From the NCBI GenBank assembly GCA_014653365.1, contig JACWEQ010000001.1, forward strand, positions 124,001 to 188,000: a stretch of 64,000 bases of DNA, written 5' to 3'. The notes beneath the pieces were generated by a model. It saw nothing but the letters and a program-made list of their open reading frames with translations. It was not told where the DNA came from and did no database searches. Positions 1-11,154 of this stretch are shown here, in pieces (the stretch's first letter is position 1; the number at the start of each line of letters is the position of its first letter). The translations under genes and the position numbers were made by a program. Source of the stretch: Pelagibacterales bacterium SAG-MED49. GTDB lineage: Bacteria > Pseudomonadota > Alphaproteobacteria > Pelagibacterales > Pelagibacteraceae.

Positions 1-1123
1 CTATATGCATTACATGTGAATATCTTTCTATAATAAAACTTTCTGTAACTTTAACTGAATTAATTTTTGATACTTTTCCAGCATCATTTCTCCCTAAATC
101 TAGAAGCATCAAGTGTTCTGAAAGTTCTTTTTTATCTTTAAGTAAATCTTTTTCATAAAATAGATCTTCCTTAGCTGTTTTTCCTCTTGGTCTTGTACCT
201 GCTATGGGTCTCACAGTTATTTTGCCATTCCTCAGTCTAACTAGTATTTCTGGGCTAGCACCAATTATTTGAAAATCATCAAAATTAAAGAAAAACATAA
301 ACGGAGAGGGATTTGTAATTCTTAATTTTTTATAAATATCTAATGGTTTTTTCGTTAATTTTGCCTCAAATCTTTGACTTAATACAACTTGAAAAATATC
401 TCCCAATTTAATGTAATCTTTAGCTTTATTGACCATTTTAATAAACTTGTTTTTAGGAGTGTTGGATTTAACCTTAATATTTTTAGCAATATGATTTATG
501 GAACTATTTAGACTTTTTGTGGAAGATTGAATTAATATTTTTGAAAGTTGCTTTTTGATTTCATCATATTTTTTTTGGTAATTATTAATTTTTTCATCAT
601 TAAAAATATTAATTATATAAAATATTTCTTTTTTTAAATTGTCATAAATTACGAGTGTTTTTGGTCTTAATAATCTGACATCAGGTAAGTTTAAATCATT
701 TTTACAATTGTTAGGTATTTTCTCAATATATCTAATTGAGTCATATGAAAAATATCCCGATATTAATGAACAAATTTTAGGTAATTTTTTTGGAGTTTCA
801 AATTTGAACTCCTCAATTATTTTCTCTATTAATTGATCTGGTTTTTCTTTTAATTTAATTTTTTTATTATTTTTAATTAAAAATGAGTTATTGTTATTGA
901 ATTCCCAAATTTTATCAGGATTTTTACCAAAAATTGTATATCTGCCTTTAATTTTACCTTTTTCAACAGACTCAAATATGAAGCTATTTTTTTCTACTAG
1001 AAAATTATCAATTAAATTAAGAACCTCATCATCATTCTTTACTTTTTTTGACGTATAGATTATTTGATTTTTCTTGCTTCTGTGTCGAAACTTAAAATCT
1101 TTGAAGCTTCGATTAATGATCAT
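1..1123 (-). CDS. trpE: Anthranilate synthase component I (TrpE), C-terminus truncated by window edge
   Basis: Reverse-strand reading from ATG at 1123 gives MIINRSFKDFKF...; chorismate-binding motifs DIFQVVLSQRFE, NPSPFMFFF, IIGASPEILVR, VRPIAGTRPRG, EHLMLLDLGRNDAGKVS. Not in ORF track because it runs off the window. Confidence 0.93.
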   Translation of the reverse strand, partial: MIINRSFKDFKFRHRSKKNQIIYTSKKVKNDDEVLNLIDNFLVEKNSFIFESVEKGKIKGRYTIFGKNPDKIWEFNNNNSFLIKNNKKIKLKEKPDQLIEKIIEEFKFETPKKLPKICSLISGYFSYDSIRYIEKIPNNCKNDLNLPDVRLLRPKTLVIYDNLKKEIFYIINIFNDEKINNYQKKYDEIKKQLSKILIQSSTKSLNSSINHIAKNIKVKSNTPKNKFIKMVNKAKDYIKLGDIFQVVLSQRFEAKLTKKPLDIYKKLRITNPSPFMFFFNFDDFQIIGASPEILVRLRNGKITVRPIAGTRPRGKTAKEDLFYEKDLLKDKKELSEHLMLLDLGRNDAGKVSKINSVKVTESFIIERYSHVMHI

Positions 1124-2574
1124 TTGAAATAGTTTTTAACTCTATCAATAGTTTTTTGATTTAATTGTACTTGATATTTATCATTGAGTAATTGATCGTA
1201 AGACTGAAGAATAGTTTTTCTACTGTTGGTGTTTTGATTGTTTGCAAATTTTAGATAATTTTCATCAGTTCTGTTAAAGATATTTTTCTTTGAGCTTGCT
1301 AATTTAACTAGATATATATTATCATCTTTATCATTAACTAATGTAAAAGAATTAACAGGTAAAGAATAAAGAATTTTTACTGAATTTGTTTCGAATTTAC
1401 TATTATCATCGATGGAATTTAGAGTTAAGTATTCAATATTAGCACTACCCATTTCTAAAAATTTATTATTATCAAATTCTTTTTTTTGTATTTCTTCTAA
1501 AACACTTCTATTTTGATCAAACTTACCTTTTTGATAAATTAAATTACGTATTTCATTTTTAGTTGTTTGATTTGTTAAGTCAGGACCTCGATCATATTGG
1601 TTAGTAATAGAATATAATAAAAAGTTATCTCCATTTTCAATAAGATCTATTTTTGATGATCTTTTGGAATAGATTTTATCTTCGTTTAATTTTTCAATTG
1701 ATGTTGGAGTAAATTCCTTAATTTCTAAGACATTAACCTTAATATTCTTAAGAATTGTTTCAAAAGTATCTCCTTGAGAAATTTTATTTTCAATTTTGTC
1801 AATTTCATCAAAAAATTCTTGATTGAATTCCTCTAATCCAATCAAATTTTTAGGATTTAATACAACATATTTAAAATCAATATATTCTCTTTTTAATTGA
1901 TCTTTATTTTCTTCTAAAAATTTTTCAATTTCTAAATCAGTATAATCATTTTTTTCTTTATAAAAATTTATCATCGAAAAATATTCAAGATCTAAAGATT
2001 TGTTCTGTTCCTCAAATTTTTTTTCAATTAAAAATTTTGGAGTTATTGTTCCAGCACCAATTAAATCAAAGAGATGTTTTTGAAGTTCTCTATTTTTAAG
2101 TCGAAGTTCAAACATTGGTGCAGACATATTATTTGATAGTAAGAATTTTTCATATTTAGTTCTTTGAAATACTTTATTTTCATCAAGAAAGTTTTCATTT
2201 TCTTTTATCTTTTTTAAAACAGTAAATTCTGTAATAGATAAATCGAAGTCTTCTACTTCCAAATCTATCAAGGTTGTTGAGATAAGACCTGATAACAATT
2301 CTTCTATAATGTTGTTGTCTAAATTTTCCCTAATTGCCTGCTGTGAAATTTTACTTTCATTAAGGTAATTCATGAAATCTTGAGCCGTTACATTAGTTTT
2401 ATTTATTTTTGCAATGTTATTTTGATTGTTAGTACTGAAACCACCACCAAAACCACCAAATCCAAATGCAATGATAATTACTGCTATTAGGATTAGTCCA
2501 CCTAATTTTTTTCCACCAAAATTTTTTAAAGTTTTTATCATCGTGTCATTAATATATTGATCTGTAAAAAACAA
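1120..2574 (-). CDS. PpiD/SurA-N-terminal-type periplasmic folding factor, apparently lacking a clear parvulin domain
   Basis: Single N-terminal TM after MIKTLKNFGGKKLGG, typical PpiD start (NNQNNIAKINKTNVTAQDF); directly upstream of trpE with ATGA overlap. Confidence 0.75.
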   Translation of the reverse strand: MFFTDQYINDTMIKTLKNFGGKKLGGLILIAVIIIAFGFGGFGGGFSTNNQNNIAKINKTNVTAQDFMNYLNESKISQQAIRENLDNNIIEELLSGLISTTLIDLEVEDFDLSITEFTVLKKIKENENFLDENKVFQRTKYEKFLLSNNMSAPMFELRLKNRELQKHLFDLIGAGTITPKFLIEKKFEEQNKSLDLEYFSMINFYKEKNDYTDLEIEKFLEENKDQLKREYIDFKYVVLNPKNLIGLEEFNQEFFDEIDKIENKISQGDTFETILKNIKVNVLEIKEFTPTSIEKLNEDKIYSKRSSKIDLIENGDNFLLYSITNQYDRGPDLTNQTTKNEIRNLIYQKGKFDQNRSVLEEIQKKEFDNNKFLEMGSANIEYLTLNSIDDNSKFETNSVKILYSLPVNSFTLVNDKDDNIYLVKLASSKKNIFNRTDENYLKFANNQNTNSRKTILQSYDQLLNDKYQVQLNQKTIDRVKNYFK

Positions 2575-2597
2575 ATCTATAGATTAAAAATTCAATT

Positions 2598-3338
2598 ATG
2601 ACAAATAAATATATGTATTTTATAGCTAATTGGAAAATGTTTGGCGATTTAAAAACTCTAAATTCACTGGATAAAGTTATAAAATTTTTAAAAGCTAATA
2701 AAAAAAATAAATTTAAATTAATTTATTGCCCTCCAAACACACTTATCCGTCCTTTATCAAAAAGACTTAAAAATACAAATATAGAAGTTGGCGCACAAAA
2801 TAGTCATGAAAATGAAAACTCTGGACCTTACACAGGTCATGTTAACTCAAAAATGTTAAAAAATGTTGGAGCCAAATACGTAATTTTAGGTCATTCAGAA
2901 AATAGACAAGAAGGTGAGAATGATAAATTAATTAATTTAAAAATTAAGAGTGCAATTAAAGCAGGCTTGAAGATTATTTTTTGTGTAGGAGAAACTTTAA
3001 AAGAAAAAAGAAACAGAAAAACTAATCAAGTTTTAGCAAGACAAATCAACAATGGCTTAAAATTGATTAATAATAAATCTAAAATCATTATTGCATATGA
3101 ACCTGTTTGGTCTATTGGAACAGGAGTAATTCCAAAATCAGAAGATTTAAAAAAATCTATATCGTTTATAAAAAGTAAATTTAGAAAAAAATCTCCAAAA
3201 GTCTTATATGGTGGCTCTGTTAATGCAAATAACATTATTGAATTAAAAAATATTAGTATGATTGATGGTTTTTTGATTGGTGGTGCCTCTCAAGACTCAA
3301 AAAAATTTATTGATATAATTAAAAAAACCTATAATTAG
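2598..3338 (+). CDS. tpiA: Triosephosphate isomerase
   Basis: ANWKMFG, GHSENR, AYEPVWSIGTG, YGGSVN motifs. Confidence 0.97.
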   Translation: MTNKYMYFIANWKMFGDLKTLNSLDKVIKFLKANKKNKFKLIYCPPNTLIRPLSKRLKNTNIEVGAQNSHENENSGPYTGHVNSKMLKNVGAKYVILGHSENRQEGENDKLINLKIKSAIKAGLKIIFCVGETLKEKRNRKTNQVLARQINNGLKLINNKSKIIIAYEPVWSIGTGVIPKSEDLKKSISFIKSKFRKKSPKVLYGGSVNANNIIELKNISMIDGFLIGGASQDSKKFIDIIKKTYN

Positions 3339-3344
3339 TCCGTC

Positions 3345-3644
3345 ATGGAAACATTGCTTTTAGTTATTAACATCATCTTGGCTGTAATTTTGGTTTTACT
3401 GATTTTGTTGCAAAAATCAGAAGGTGGAGCATTGGGGATTGGTGTTTCTCAAGAAAACTTTATGTTATCAAGATCTGCTGGTGGCTTTATGACTAAAGCA
3501 ACCGCTGTTGTTGCTACTTTGTTTATAATTTGTAGCCTAGCATTAACTATAATTTCAAGAGCAGAATTAACACCCACAAGTTCTGTTTTAGACACTGTTG
3601 AAGAAAAAACTGAAGATACTCCTTCAATTCCAGAAAATAATTAA
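3345..3644 (+). CDS. secG: Preprotein translocase subunit SecG
   Basis: Small two-TM protein with LILLQKSEGGALG motif; adjacent to tpiA. Confidence 0.92.
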   Translation: METLLLVINIILAVILVLLILLQKSEGGALGIGVSQENFMLSRSAGGFMTKATAVVATLFIICSLALTIISRAELTPTSSVLDTVEEKTEDTPSIPENN

Positions 3645-3688
3645 TTAACTCTTTTCAATTCATTCTTTATTCGCTATAAGATAATTCC

Positions 3689-5305
3689 ATGGCGCGATAT
3701 ATATTTGTCACCGGCGGCGTGGTTTCTTCTTTAGGTAAAGGTCTTTCTTCAGCATCCCTAGCTTATCTTTTACAATCCAGAGGTTATAAAGTTAGATTAA
3801 GAAAATTGGATCCATATTTAAATGTTGATCCAGGAACAATGAGTCCATTTCAACATGGTGAAGTTTATGTAACAGATGATGGTGCAGAAACTGATTTAGA
3901 TTTAGGACATTATGAAAGATTTTCAGGAGTATCAGCAAAAAAATCAGACAATATTACAACGGGTAAAATTTATAGTGATGTTTTAAAAAAAGAACGTAAA
4001 GGCGAATACTTGGGTAAAACAGTTCAAGTTATTCCGCATATAACTGATCGAATAAAACAGTTTATTAAAAATGATTCATCAAAAGAGGATTTTGTTATTT
4101 GTGAAATAGGTGGAATTGTTGGTGATATCGAAAGCTTACCATTTGTTGAAGCTATTAGACAATTTGCAAATGATGTTGGAAAAAAAAATGCATTGTTTAT
4201 TCATTTAACATTAGTGCCATACCTAAAAGCATCTGATGAGATTAAAACAAAACCCACTCAACATTCAGTTAAAGAATTAAGAAGTATAGGTATCCAGCCT
4301 GATATTATAATTTGTAGATCTGAAAGACCAATACCACTAGAGCATAGAAAGAAAATCTCATTATTTTGTAATGTTGATATTAAAAATGTAATTGAGACAG
4401 TAGATGTTAGAACTATTTATGAAGCTCCTATGAGTTTTTATAGAGAGAAATTAGATCTTCAAGTATTGAATTATTTTAAATTAAAATCTAAAAAATCTGC
4501 AAACCTAAGTCCTTGGAAAAAAATCACTAAAATTATTTTACAAAATAAAAAACAAGTAAACATAGCAATTATTGGAAAATATGTAGAATTAAAAGATGCT
4601 TATAAATCTTTAGATGAAGCCTTAACTCACGGAGGTATAAATAATAAAATTAAAGTTAATTTAGTTAGAATAGATTCTGAAAAATTAAAAGTTTCAGAAA
4701 TTAAGAAAAAACTTAAAAATATTTCAGGGATATTAATTCCAGGTGGATTTGGCAAAAGGGGAACAGACGGAAAAATTGAAGCTATAAAACATGCAAGAGT
4801 AAACAAAATACCTTTTTTAGGAATTTGTTATGGAATGCAGATGGCAATTATTGAATTTGCTAGAAATCAATTGAATTTAAAAAATGCTACATCCAGTGAA
4901 TTTGATAGAAAAGGTTTACCAATAATTGGATTAATTAATGAGTGGTCTAAAGATGGAAAAATGATTAAAGGTACTGATAAAGACTTAGGTGGTACGATGA
5001 GATTAGGTTCATATAATGCAAAACTTAAAGACAATTCTTTAATTAGAAAAATTTATAAGTCAAAAATTATTAAAGAAAGACATAGACACAGATATGAAGT
5101 GAACATTGCTTTTAAAGATAAATTTGAAAAAAAAGGTATGATTTTCTCAGGATTATCGCCAGACAATAAGTTACCAGAGATTATAGAGTTAAAAAATCAT
5201 CCTTGGTTTATAGGAGTTCAGTTTCACCCAGAATTTAAATCTAGACCTTTAGCTCCTCATCCTTTATTCTCATCTTTTATCAAAGCAGCAAAAAATCATA
5301 AATGA
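3689..5305 (+). CDS. pyrG: CTP synthase
   Basis: [47 protein letters not shown]-terminal GATase LGICYGMQ. Confidence 0.98.
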   Translation: MARYIFVTGGVVSSLGKGLSSASLAYLLQSRGYKVRLRKLDPYLNVDPGTMSPFQHGEVYVTDDGAETDLDLGHYERFSGVSAKKSDNITTGKIYSDVLKKERKGEYLGKTVQVIPHITDRIKQFIKNDSSKEDFVICEIGGIVGDIESLPFVEAIRQFANDVGKKNALFIHLTLVPYLKASDEIKTKPTQHSVKELRSIGIQPDIIICRSERPIPLEHRKKISLFCNVDIKNVIETVDVRTIYEAPMSFYREKLDLQVLNYFKLKSKKSANLSPWKKITKIILQNKKQVNIAIIGKYVELKDAYKSLDEALTHGGINNKIKVNLVRIDSEKLKVSEIKKKLKNISGILIPGGFGKRGTDGKIEAIKHARVNKIPFLGICYGMQMAIIEFARNQLNLKNATSSEFDRKGLPIIGLINEWSKDGKMIKGTDKDLGGTMRLGSYNAKLKDNSLIRKIYKSKIIKERHRHRYEVNIAFKDKFEKKGMIFSGLSPDNKLPEIIELKNHPWFIGVQFHPEFKSRPLAPHPLFSSFIKAAKNHK

Positions 5306-6126
5306 GTAGCATTAAAGTTAATTGTAACAATATAGAAATTTCAAACGATAATAAGATTTGTATTATTGCTGGACCTTGCCAACTTGAAACAGAACAACAT
5401 GCAATGGATATGGCGGGTAAAATCAAAGAAATTACAAATAAATTTGGTTTAGGATTTATTTACAAAACCTCGTTTGATAAAGCGAACAGAACCAGTCTTA
5501 AAGGACAAAGAGGAGCAGGTCTTGAGGCTTCACTTCCAGTATTTGATAAAATTAAAAAAGAATTAAATGTTCCAATTTTAACTGATATTCATAATGCAGA
5601 GCAATGTTCACTTCTAGCAAACCATGTTGATATATTGCAAATCCCAGCTTTTTTATGCAGACAGACAGATTTATTAATTGCTGCTGCAAAAACAAATAAA
5701 ATAATAAATGTAAAAAAAGGTCAGTTCTTAGCTCCATGGGATATGGTTAATGTTACAAAAAAAATTGCAGATTCTGGCAATCAAAATATTTTGGTAACTG
5801 AAAGAGGTGCAAGCTTTGGATATAATACATTAGTTTCTGACATGAGATCTTTACCAATCATGGCAAAGAATGGTTATCCAGTAATTTTTGATGCTACTCA
5901 TTCTGTTCAGCAACCTGGCGGACAAGGAGAATCTTCTGGTGGTCAAAGAGAATTTGTTGAATATCTAGCAAGGGCAGCGGTAGCTGTAGGTGTAGCTGGT
6001 GTTTTTATTGAAACTCATCAAGATCCAGATAACGCACCCTCAGATGGACCAAATATGGTTCCATTAGATAAATTGGAAAATTTGTTAAAACAATTAAACG
6101 ATATTGATAATTTAATAAAAAAATAG
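5302..6126 (+). CDS. kdsA: 3-deoxy-8-phosphooctulonate synthase
   Basis: [32 protein letters not shown]; overlaps pyrG stop. Confidence 0.97.
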   Translation: MSSIKVNCNNIEISNDNKICIIAGPCQLETEQHAMDMAGKIKEITNKFGLGFIYKTSFDKANRTSLKGQRGAGLEASLPVFDKIKKELNVPILTDIHNAEQCSLLANHVDILQIPAFLCRQTDLLIAAAKTNKIINVKKGQFLAPWDMVNVTKKIADSGNQNILVTERGASFGYNTLVSDMRSLPIMAKNGYPVIFDATHSVQQPGGQGESSGGQREFVEYLARAAVAVGVAGVFIETHQDPDNAPSDGPNMVPLDKLENLLKQLNDIDNLIKK

Positions 6127-7382
6127 TGAGTAAAATTTTAAAAGTAAAAGCACGTCAAGTATTTGACAGTAGAGGAAACCCCACAGTTGAAGCAGAAGTA
6201 TATACCAAAAATATTAGCGCTACTGCTATATGTCCATCTGGTGCATCTACTGGAACTTATGAGGCTTTTGAAAAAAGAGATAAGAATAACAAAAGATATT
6301 TAGGAAAAAGTGTATTTAGTGCTGTTAGCTTAGTTAACACTAAAATTTCAAACAAACTTAAAGGTCAAAGTGTCCATAATCAAGAACGGATTGATACTAT
6401 ATTAATCAATCTTGATGGCACAAGGCAAAAAACTAATCTTGGAGCAAATGCAATGTTAGCTGTTTCAATGGCTGTAAAAAAACTTTCAGCAAAAGTAAAA
6501 AAGGTACCTCTATATAAAACATTTACTGTTAAAAAAAATTTTCAATTACCTTATCCTTTAATGAATATTATTAATGGTGGAGCACATGCTAATAATGGCC
6601 TTAGAATTCAAGAATTTATGATTAGACCCGATAGAGCTAAAAGTTTCACTGATGCCATGAGAATTTGTTTTGTAGTTATTAAAAACTTAAGCAGAATAAT
6701 TAAAGATAAAGGTTTATCAACGTCTGTAGGTGATGAGGGTGGATTTGCTCCCATGATAAGTAGCAACAATCAAGCTTTAGATTTAATTGTTTTAGCTATT
6801 AAAAAATCAGGTTTTAAAAATGGAAAAGATGTTTCAATTTGCCTGGATGTTGCAGCTAATGAGTTATTTAAAAAGAGTAAATATTCAATTCATTCAAAAA
6901 ATTATATTTCAGTTGAAAAATCTATTAAAGAATATCAAAAAATTATAAAAAAATATAAAATTAAATCTATCGAAGATCCATTTGCAGAAAATGATTGGCT
7001 TGCTTGGAGTAAATTAATGAAATCAATAAAAGATGTTCAAATTGTTGGTGATGATTTGTACGTAACTAACCTTGAAAGGTTGAAAAAAGGTTTCTTAAAT
7101 ATTTCATCAAATTCAATTTTAATTAAATTGAATCAAATAGGTACCGTATCTGAAACATTGGATGTTATAAAATTTGCTCAAACTATAGGTTATAAAACAA
7201 TTATATCTCATCGATCTGGTGAAAGTGAAGATACATTCATTGCTGATTTAGCTGTTGGAACAAATTCTAATCAAATTAAAACAGGATCATTAGCTAGATC
7301 CGAACGTGTTGCAAAATATAATCAATTAATTCGTATCGAAGAAGAACTAGGAAAAAAAGCAAAGATGAATAAGATCAATTAA
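6126..7382 (+). CDS. eno: Enolase
   Basis: ARQVFDSRGNPTVEAEV, NGGAHANN, SVGDEGGFAP, SHRSGESEDTFIADLAV. Confidence 0.97.
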   Translation: MSKILKVKARQVFDSRGNPTVEAEVYTKNISATAICPSGASTGTYEAFEKRDKNNKRYLGKSVFSAVSLVNTKISNKLKGQSVHNQERIDTILINLDGTRQKTNLGANAMLAVSMAVKKLSAKVKKVPLYKTFTVKKNFQLPYPLMNIINGGAHANNGLRIQEFMIRPDRAKSFTDAMRICFVVIKNLSRIIKDKGLSTSVGDEGGFAPMISSNNQALDLIVLAIKKSGFKNGKDVSICLDVAANELFKKSKYSIHSKNYISVEKSIKEYQKIIKKYKIKSIEDPFAENDWLAWSKLMKSIKDVQIVGDDLYVTNLERLKKGFLNISSNSILIKLNQIGTVSETLDVIKFAQTIGYKTIISHRSGESEDTFIADLAVGTNSNQIKTGSLARSERVAKYNQLIRIEEELGKKAKMNKIN

Positions 7383-7684
7383 TGTTGACACTAATAAAAA
7401 GAAATTATTTTTTATTAACATCAATATTTTTGATTTTTTACTTTGCCTTTAATTTAGTATCAGGTGAAAGAGGTCTTTTTTCATATAATGATAAAAAAGA
7501 TCTTTTGTCTAACTTGAAAAAAGAAGAATTATTATTAACTAATAAAATAAAAGATTTGGATCATAAAAATTCGTTATTAAGTACAAATTTAGATCTTGAT
7601 TATGTCGAAATCTTAATAAGAGAAAGATTTTTGTTTGGTAAAAAAGATGAGACAATCTATATAATAAAAAAAGATGACAAATAA
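7382..7684 (+). CDS. ftsB: Septum formation initiator FtsB/DivIC family
   Basis: 100 aa, one N-terminal TM plus coiled coil; GERGLFSY motif; downstream of eno as in other Alphaproteobacteria. Confidence 0.8.
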   Translation: MLTLIKRNYFLLTSIFLIFYFAFNLVSGERGLFSYNDKKDLLSNLKKEELLLTNKIKDLDHKNSLLSTNLDLDYVEILIRERFLFGKKDETIYIIKKDDK

Positions 7685-8600
7685 AATTAGACATCCTGAA
7701 AAAGAAAATAAACCAATAAATCCTATTAAAAAAAAACCTGATTGGATCAGATCAAAACTTACGAACAGCAAAGAATTTTTCTTAACAAAAACAATTGTAA
7801 ATAATAATAATTTAGTAACTGTTTGTCAGGAAGCCAACTGTCCTAATATTACTGAATGTTGGAGTAAAAGACACGCAACATTTATGATTATGGGTGATAC
7901 TTGCACAAGAGCTTGTGCATTTTGTGATGTAAAAACTGGTTTACCTGGAAAATTAGATCAATTAGAGCCAGTTAAAATTGCTGAAGCTGTAAAAAAATTA
8001 AATTTAAAACATGTTGTGATCACCTCTGTTGATAGAGACGACCTTGAAGATGGTGGTTCAGAACATTTTTTTGAAGTAATTACTCAAACTAGAAAACAAA
8101 ATCCTGAAACTACTATTGAAGTTTTAACCCCTGATTTTTTAAGAAAAGGTGATGCTTACAAAAGAGTATTAGACGCTAATCCTGATGTGTTTAATCACAA
8201 TATTGAAACAGTACCAAGTCTATATTTAAAAGTTAGACCAGGTTCTAGATATTTTTCATCTTTGGAACTTTTAAAAAATGCAAAAAATGTTAACAAAAAT
8301 GTTTTTACAAAATCTGGCATTATGCTTGGTTTAGGTGAAAGTAGAGACGAAATTTTACAAGTCATGGATGATCTTAAAGCTGCAGAAGTAGATTTTTTAA
8401 CTATAGGACAATATTTGCAACCATCAACAAAGCATTATCCATTAGATAGATATTATACACCAAAAGAATTTGATGACTTAGGAACAATTGCTAAAGCAAA
8501 AGGTTTTCTTTTAGTTTCATCATCTCCTTTAACTAGATCGTCTTATCACGCCGATGAAGACTTTGCTAAACTACAACAAAACAGATTAAATAAACATTAA
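7674..8600 (+). CDS. lipA: Lipoyl synthase (radical SAM)
   Basis: [13 protein letters not shown] and [10 protein letters not shown] cysteine motifs. Confidence 0.97.
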   Translation: MTNKIRHPEKENKPINPIKKKPDWIRSKLTNSKEFFLTKTIVNNNNLVTVCQEANCPNITECWSKRHATFMIMGDTCTRACAFCDVKTGLPGKLDQLEPVKIAEAVKKLNLKHVVITSVDRDDLEDGGSEHFFEVITQTRKQNPETTIEVLTPDFLRKGDAYKRVLDANPDVFNHNIETVPSLYLKVRPGSRYFSSLELLKNAKNVNKNVFTKSGIMLGLGESRDEILQVMDDLKAAEVDFLTIGQYLQPSTKHYPLDRYYTPKEFDDLGTIAKAKGFLLVSSSPLTRSSYHADEDFAKLQQNRLNKH

Positions 8601-9037
8601 TGCCCAAAGCCTCAGTAACTAGGCAGATAGCGCGTGAAAAGCAAAAATTAATTGATTTTGTTTTAGATATTGAAAAATATCCTGAATTCATTCCTTTTTG
8701 CATAGATTCAAAAGTTTATGAAAAAGAAGATAAAGAAGATGAGATAGCAATTATTGCAGATCTCACTATTGGTAAAAAACCTTTTGTGGACACTTATAAA
8801 AGCGATGTTCGTTATGATAAAAAAAATGACTCAATTTATGTAACAAATATTGGGGGTCCTTTAAAACATCTTGAAAACAACTGGAAATTTATACAAAAAG
8901 AAAATTATACTGAAGTACGATTTGATGTTGATTTTGAAATTAAAAATAAGTTTTTAAATTTAATTATGACAAAATCTTTTCAATTTGGTTTAAATAAAAT
9001 TGCCGATGCTTTTCAGAAAAAAGCCGAAAGTCTCTGA
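8600..9037 (+). CDS. Coq10/RatA-type START-domain protein
   Basis: DFVLDIEKYPEFIPFC motif; downstream of lipA. Confidence 0.85.
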   Translation: MPKASVTRQIAREKQKLIDFVLDIEKYPEFIPFCIDSKVYEKEDKEDEIAIIADLTIGKKPFVDTYKSDVRYDKKNDSIYVTNIGGPLKHLENNWKFIQKENYTEVRFDVDFEIKNKFLNLIMTKSFQFGLNKIADAFQKKAESL

Positions 9038-9068
9038 TAACAATAAGTTTTATATCTAAATAATATCT

Positions 9069-9527
9069 TTAAATTAAAGATTTTATAATTCTTATAGTTC
9101 TTTTAACTGTAGCTTTCTGAATAGCTTTTCTACTTTTTTGTTTAAATAGATTTTTAGTAATCAGAATTTTATTATTTTTTTTCACTCCAATATAAACTAA
9201 TCCTACAGGTTTAGATTTTGTTCCACCATTAGGTCCAGCAATGCCAGTAATTGAAACATTAATTTGAGCTTTAGAAATTTTTGCTAAATTTTTAACCATA
9301 GCCTCACAACACTGAGGGCTTACAGCACCATATTTTTGAATAATACTTTTGTTTACTCTTAAAACACTTATTTTTGCTTGATTTGAATAAGTAACAAGAC
9401 CTAGACTAAATACTTTTGATGCTCCACTTATTGAAGTTGTTTCTGAAGCAAGCATCCCACCAGTACAGGATTCAGCAAAAGCAATTTTAAATTTTTTTTT
9501 AGTAAGTATTTTTACAAGGTTCTTCAT
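9069..9527 (-). CDS. CinA C-terminal domain (nicotinamide-nucleotide amidase, PncC-like)
   Basis: AFAESCTGGMLA, SITGIAGPNGGTKSKPVGLVYIG. Start placed at MKNLVKIL (ATG 9527), not the longer ORF-track start. Confidence 0.9.
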   Translation of the reverse strand: MKNLVKILTKKKFKIAFAESCTGGMLASETTSISGASKVFSLGLVTYSNQAKISVLRVNKSIIQKYGAVSPQCCEAMVKNLAKISKAQINVSITGIAGPNGGTKSKPVGLVYIGVKKNNKILITKNLFKQKSRKAIQKATVKRTIRIIKSLI

Positions 9528-10030
9528 TATAAAATGTAGCTTTTTAAAACCATGAAGCAAATTAAAGATAAGACAACGTAAAATCCAGCGCAAACATCAT
9601 CCATTATCACGCCAAAACTATTTTTATGTTTTTTATCAAAATAACTAACTGGAAATGGTTTTACGATGTCAAAGTATCTGAATAATATAAAGCAAACACC
9701 ATAAAATATTATTGCTTCATCCGGCTCTTTAACATTTCCATGTGAAACTTCGTAAAGGAATATAGGTATTGATTGTCCAATAAATTCATCAATAACTATT
9801 TCTCCTGGATCCTTGTTTTCACTATTTTTAGTGTGATTTGTGACAGCAATGAACGAATATATAAAAATTATTAATATTCCTAAAAGTATTAAGTTCGAAT
9901 TTATATTTAAAACATGAAAACAAAAATAAAGGATTAATACTGTAGCTAATGAACCAATCGTACCTGGTATATACTTTATTTTACCAAGCCCAAACATAGT
10001 AACAAATAAAAGATTAAATGTTTTAATCAT
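9527..10030 (-). CDS. pgpA: Phosphatidylglycerophosphatase A
   Basis: GLGKIKYIPGTIGSLATV, DPGEIVIDEFIGQ, PFPVSYFDKKHKNSFGVIMDDVCAG. Start placed at ATG 10030, overlapping ispDF stop. Confidence 0.93.
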   Translation of the reverse strand: MIKTFNLLFVTMFGLGKIKYIPGTIGSLATVLILYFCFHVLNINSNLILLGILIIFIYSFIAVTNHTKNSENKDPGEIVIDEFIGQSIPIFLYEVSHGNVKEPDEAIIFYGVCFILFRYFDIVKPFPVSYFDKKHKNSFGVIMDDVCAGFYVVLSLICFMVLKSYIL

Positions 10031-11132
10031 CTTTATTAAGCGAGACAATTACCTCACAAGCAATTGCTTTTTCCTTTCCAATTAAACCTAATTTTTCAAC
10101 AGTTTTACCTTTAAGGTTTATTAAATCTTTATCTAACTTTAATAAATTTGATAAAGATTTTAATATTTTATTTCGGTATTTCGATACTTTAGGTTGTTCA
10201 CAAATTAGATTAATATCCAAATTATTAATATAAAAATTATTTCTATTCAAAATTTCAATAATAGGTTTTAGCATTTTTGGAGATCTTATATTCTTAAACT
10301 GTTTTTTGTTATCTGGAAAAAAAGTACCAATATCCTTTTTCCTCATAGCACCTAAAATTGCATCAATTATTGAATGTAATATTACATCTCCATCTGAGTG
10401 ACCTTTTAATCCTGAGTGAAAAGGTATTTTAATACCACCTAAGTAAAGTTTCTTATTTTTGATTAATCTATGAATATCAAAGCCAATACCAAAATAGTTT
10501 TTTGTATTTATAATATCTTCTTTAAAAGTAATTTTAGTATTTAAGTTTTCACCTTTAATGAATTTAACTTTCAAATTATTTTCAATAAATAAAGTTGCTT
10601 CATCTTGTATTTTAGTTTTTTGACTTATTGATAGTTTGTATAAATCGTTAAATCTAAAGGCTTGGGGAGTTTGTGTTAAAAATGAACTTTCTCTCTTTAA
10701 ATTAAATAATTGATTTTTAACTTTGTATTTAATTGAATCTTTTGAGCTAATAACTGGAATAATTGCTTTATTCTTTTTTAAAGAATTAATTAAATTATTT
10801 AAAAGTTTGATAGTAAAATTTGGTCTTGCAGCATCGTGAATTAAAACATTATTTGGTTTAAATTTTTTGATATATTTTAACCCTAGAAGAGACGAATCTG
10901 ATCTTTCCTTACCACCTTTAATGACGATAACATTTTTGGGATATTTATATTTGATTTGTTTTTTATCATTTATAACTAGAATAATTTTCTTAAACAGTTT
11001 TGAGTTTAATGCTTTATCAATAGAGTGCTCAAAAAGAGCTTTATTTTTATACTTAATAAATTGTTTAGGCTTTGCAGAATTAAATCTTTTGCTTTGTCCT
11101 GAGGCAAGTATTATAAAATAATTGTTCATCAT
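10023..11132 (-). CDS. ispDF: Bifunctional IspD/IspF (MEP pathway)
   Basis: N-terminal nucleotidyltransferase ILASGQSKRF and IHDAARPN; C-terminal GIGFDIHRL, GHSDGDVILHSIIDAILGA. Confidence 0.96.
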   Translation of the reverse strand: MMNNYFIILASGQSKRFNSAKPKQFIKYKNKALFEHSIDKALNSKLFKKIILVINDKKQIKYKYPKNVIVIKGGKERSDSSLLGLKYIKKFKPNNVLIHDAARPNFTIKLLNNLINSLKKNKAIIPVISSKDSIKYKVKNQLFNLKRESSFLTQTPQAFRFNDLYKLSISQKTKIQDEATLFIENNLKVKFIKGENLNTKITFKEDIINTKNYFGIGFDIHRLIKNKKLYLGGIKIPFHSGLKGHSDGDVILHSIIDAILGAMRKKDIGTFFPDNKKQFKNIRSPKMLKPIIEILNRNNFYINNLDINLICEQPKVSKYRNKILKSLSNLLKLDKDLINLKGKTVEKLGLIGKEKAIACEVIVSLNKDD

Positions 11133-11154
11133 TATTGGTGATTATTTATTTAAA

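Noticed and set aside
10867-11121. + strand ORF of 84 aa inside ispDF
   Set aside because: Antisense to IspD domain with strong motifs.
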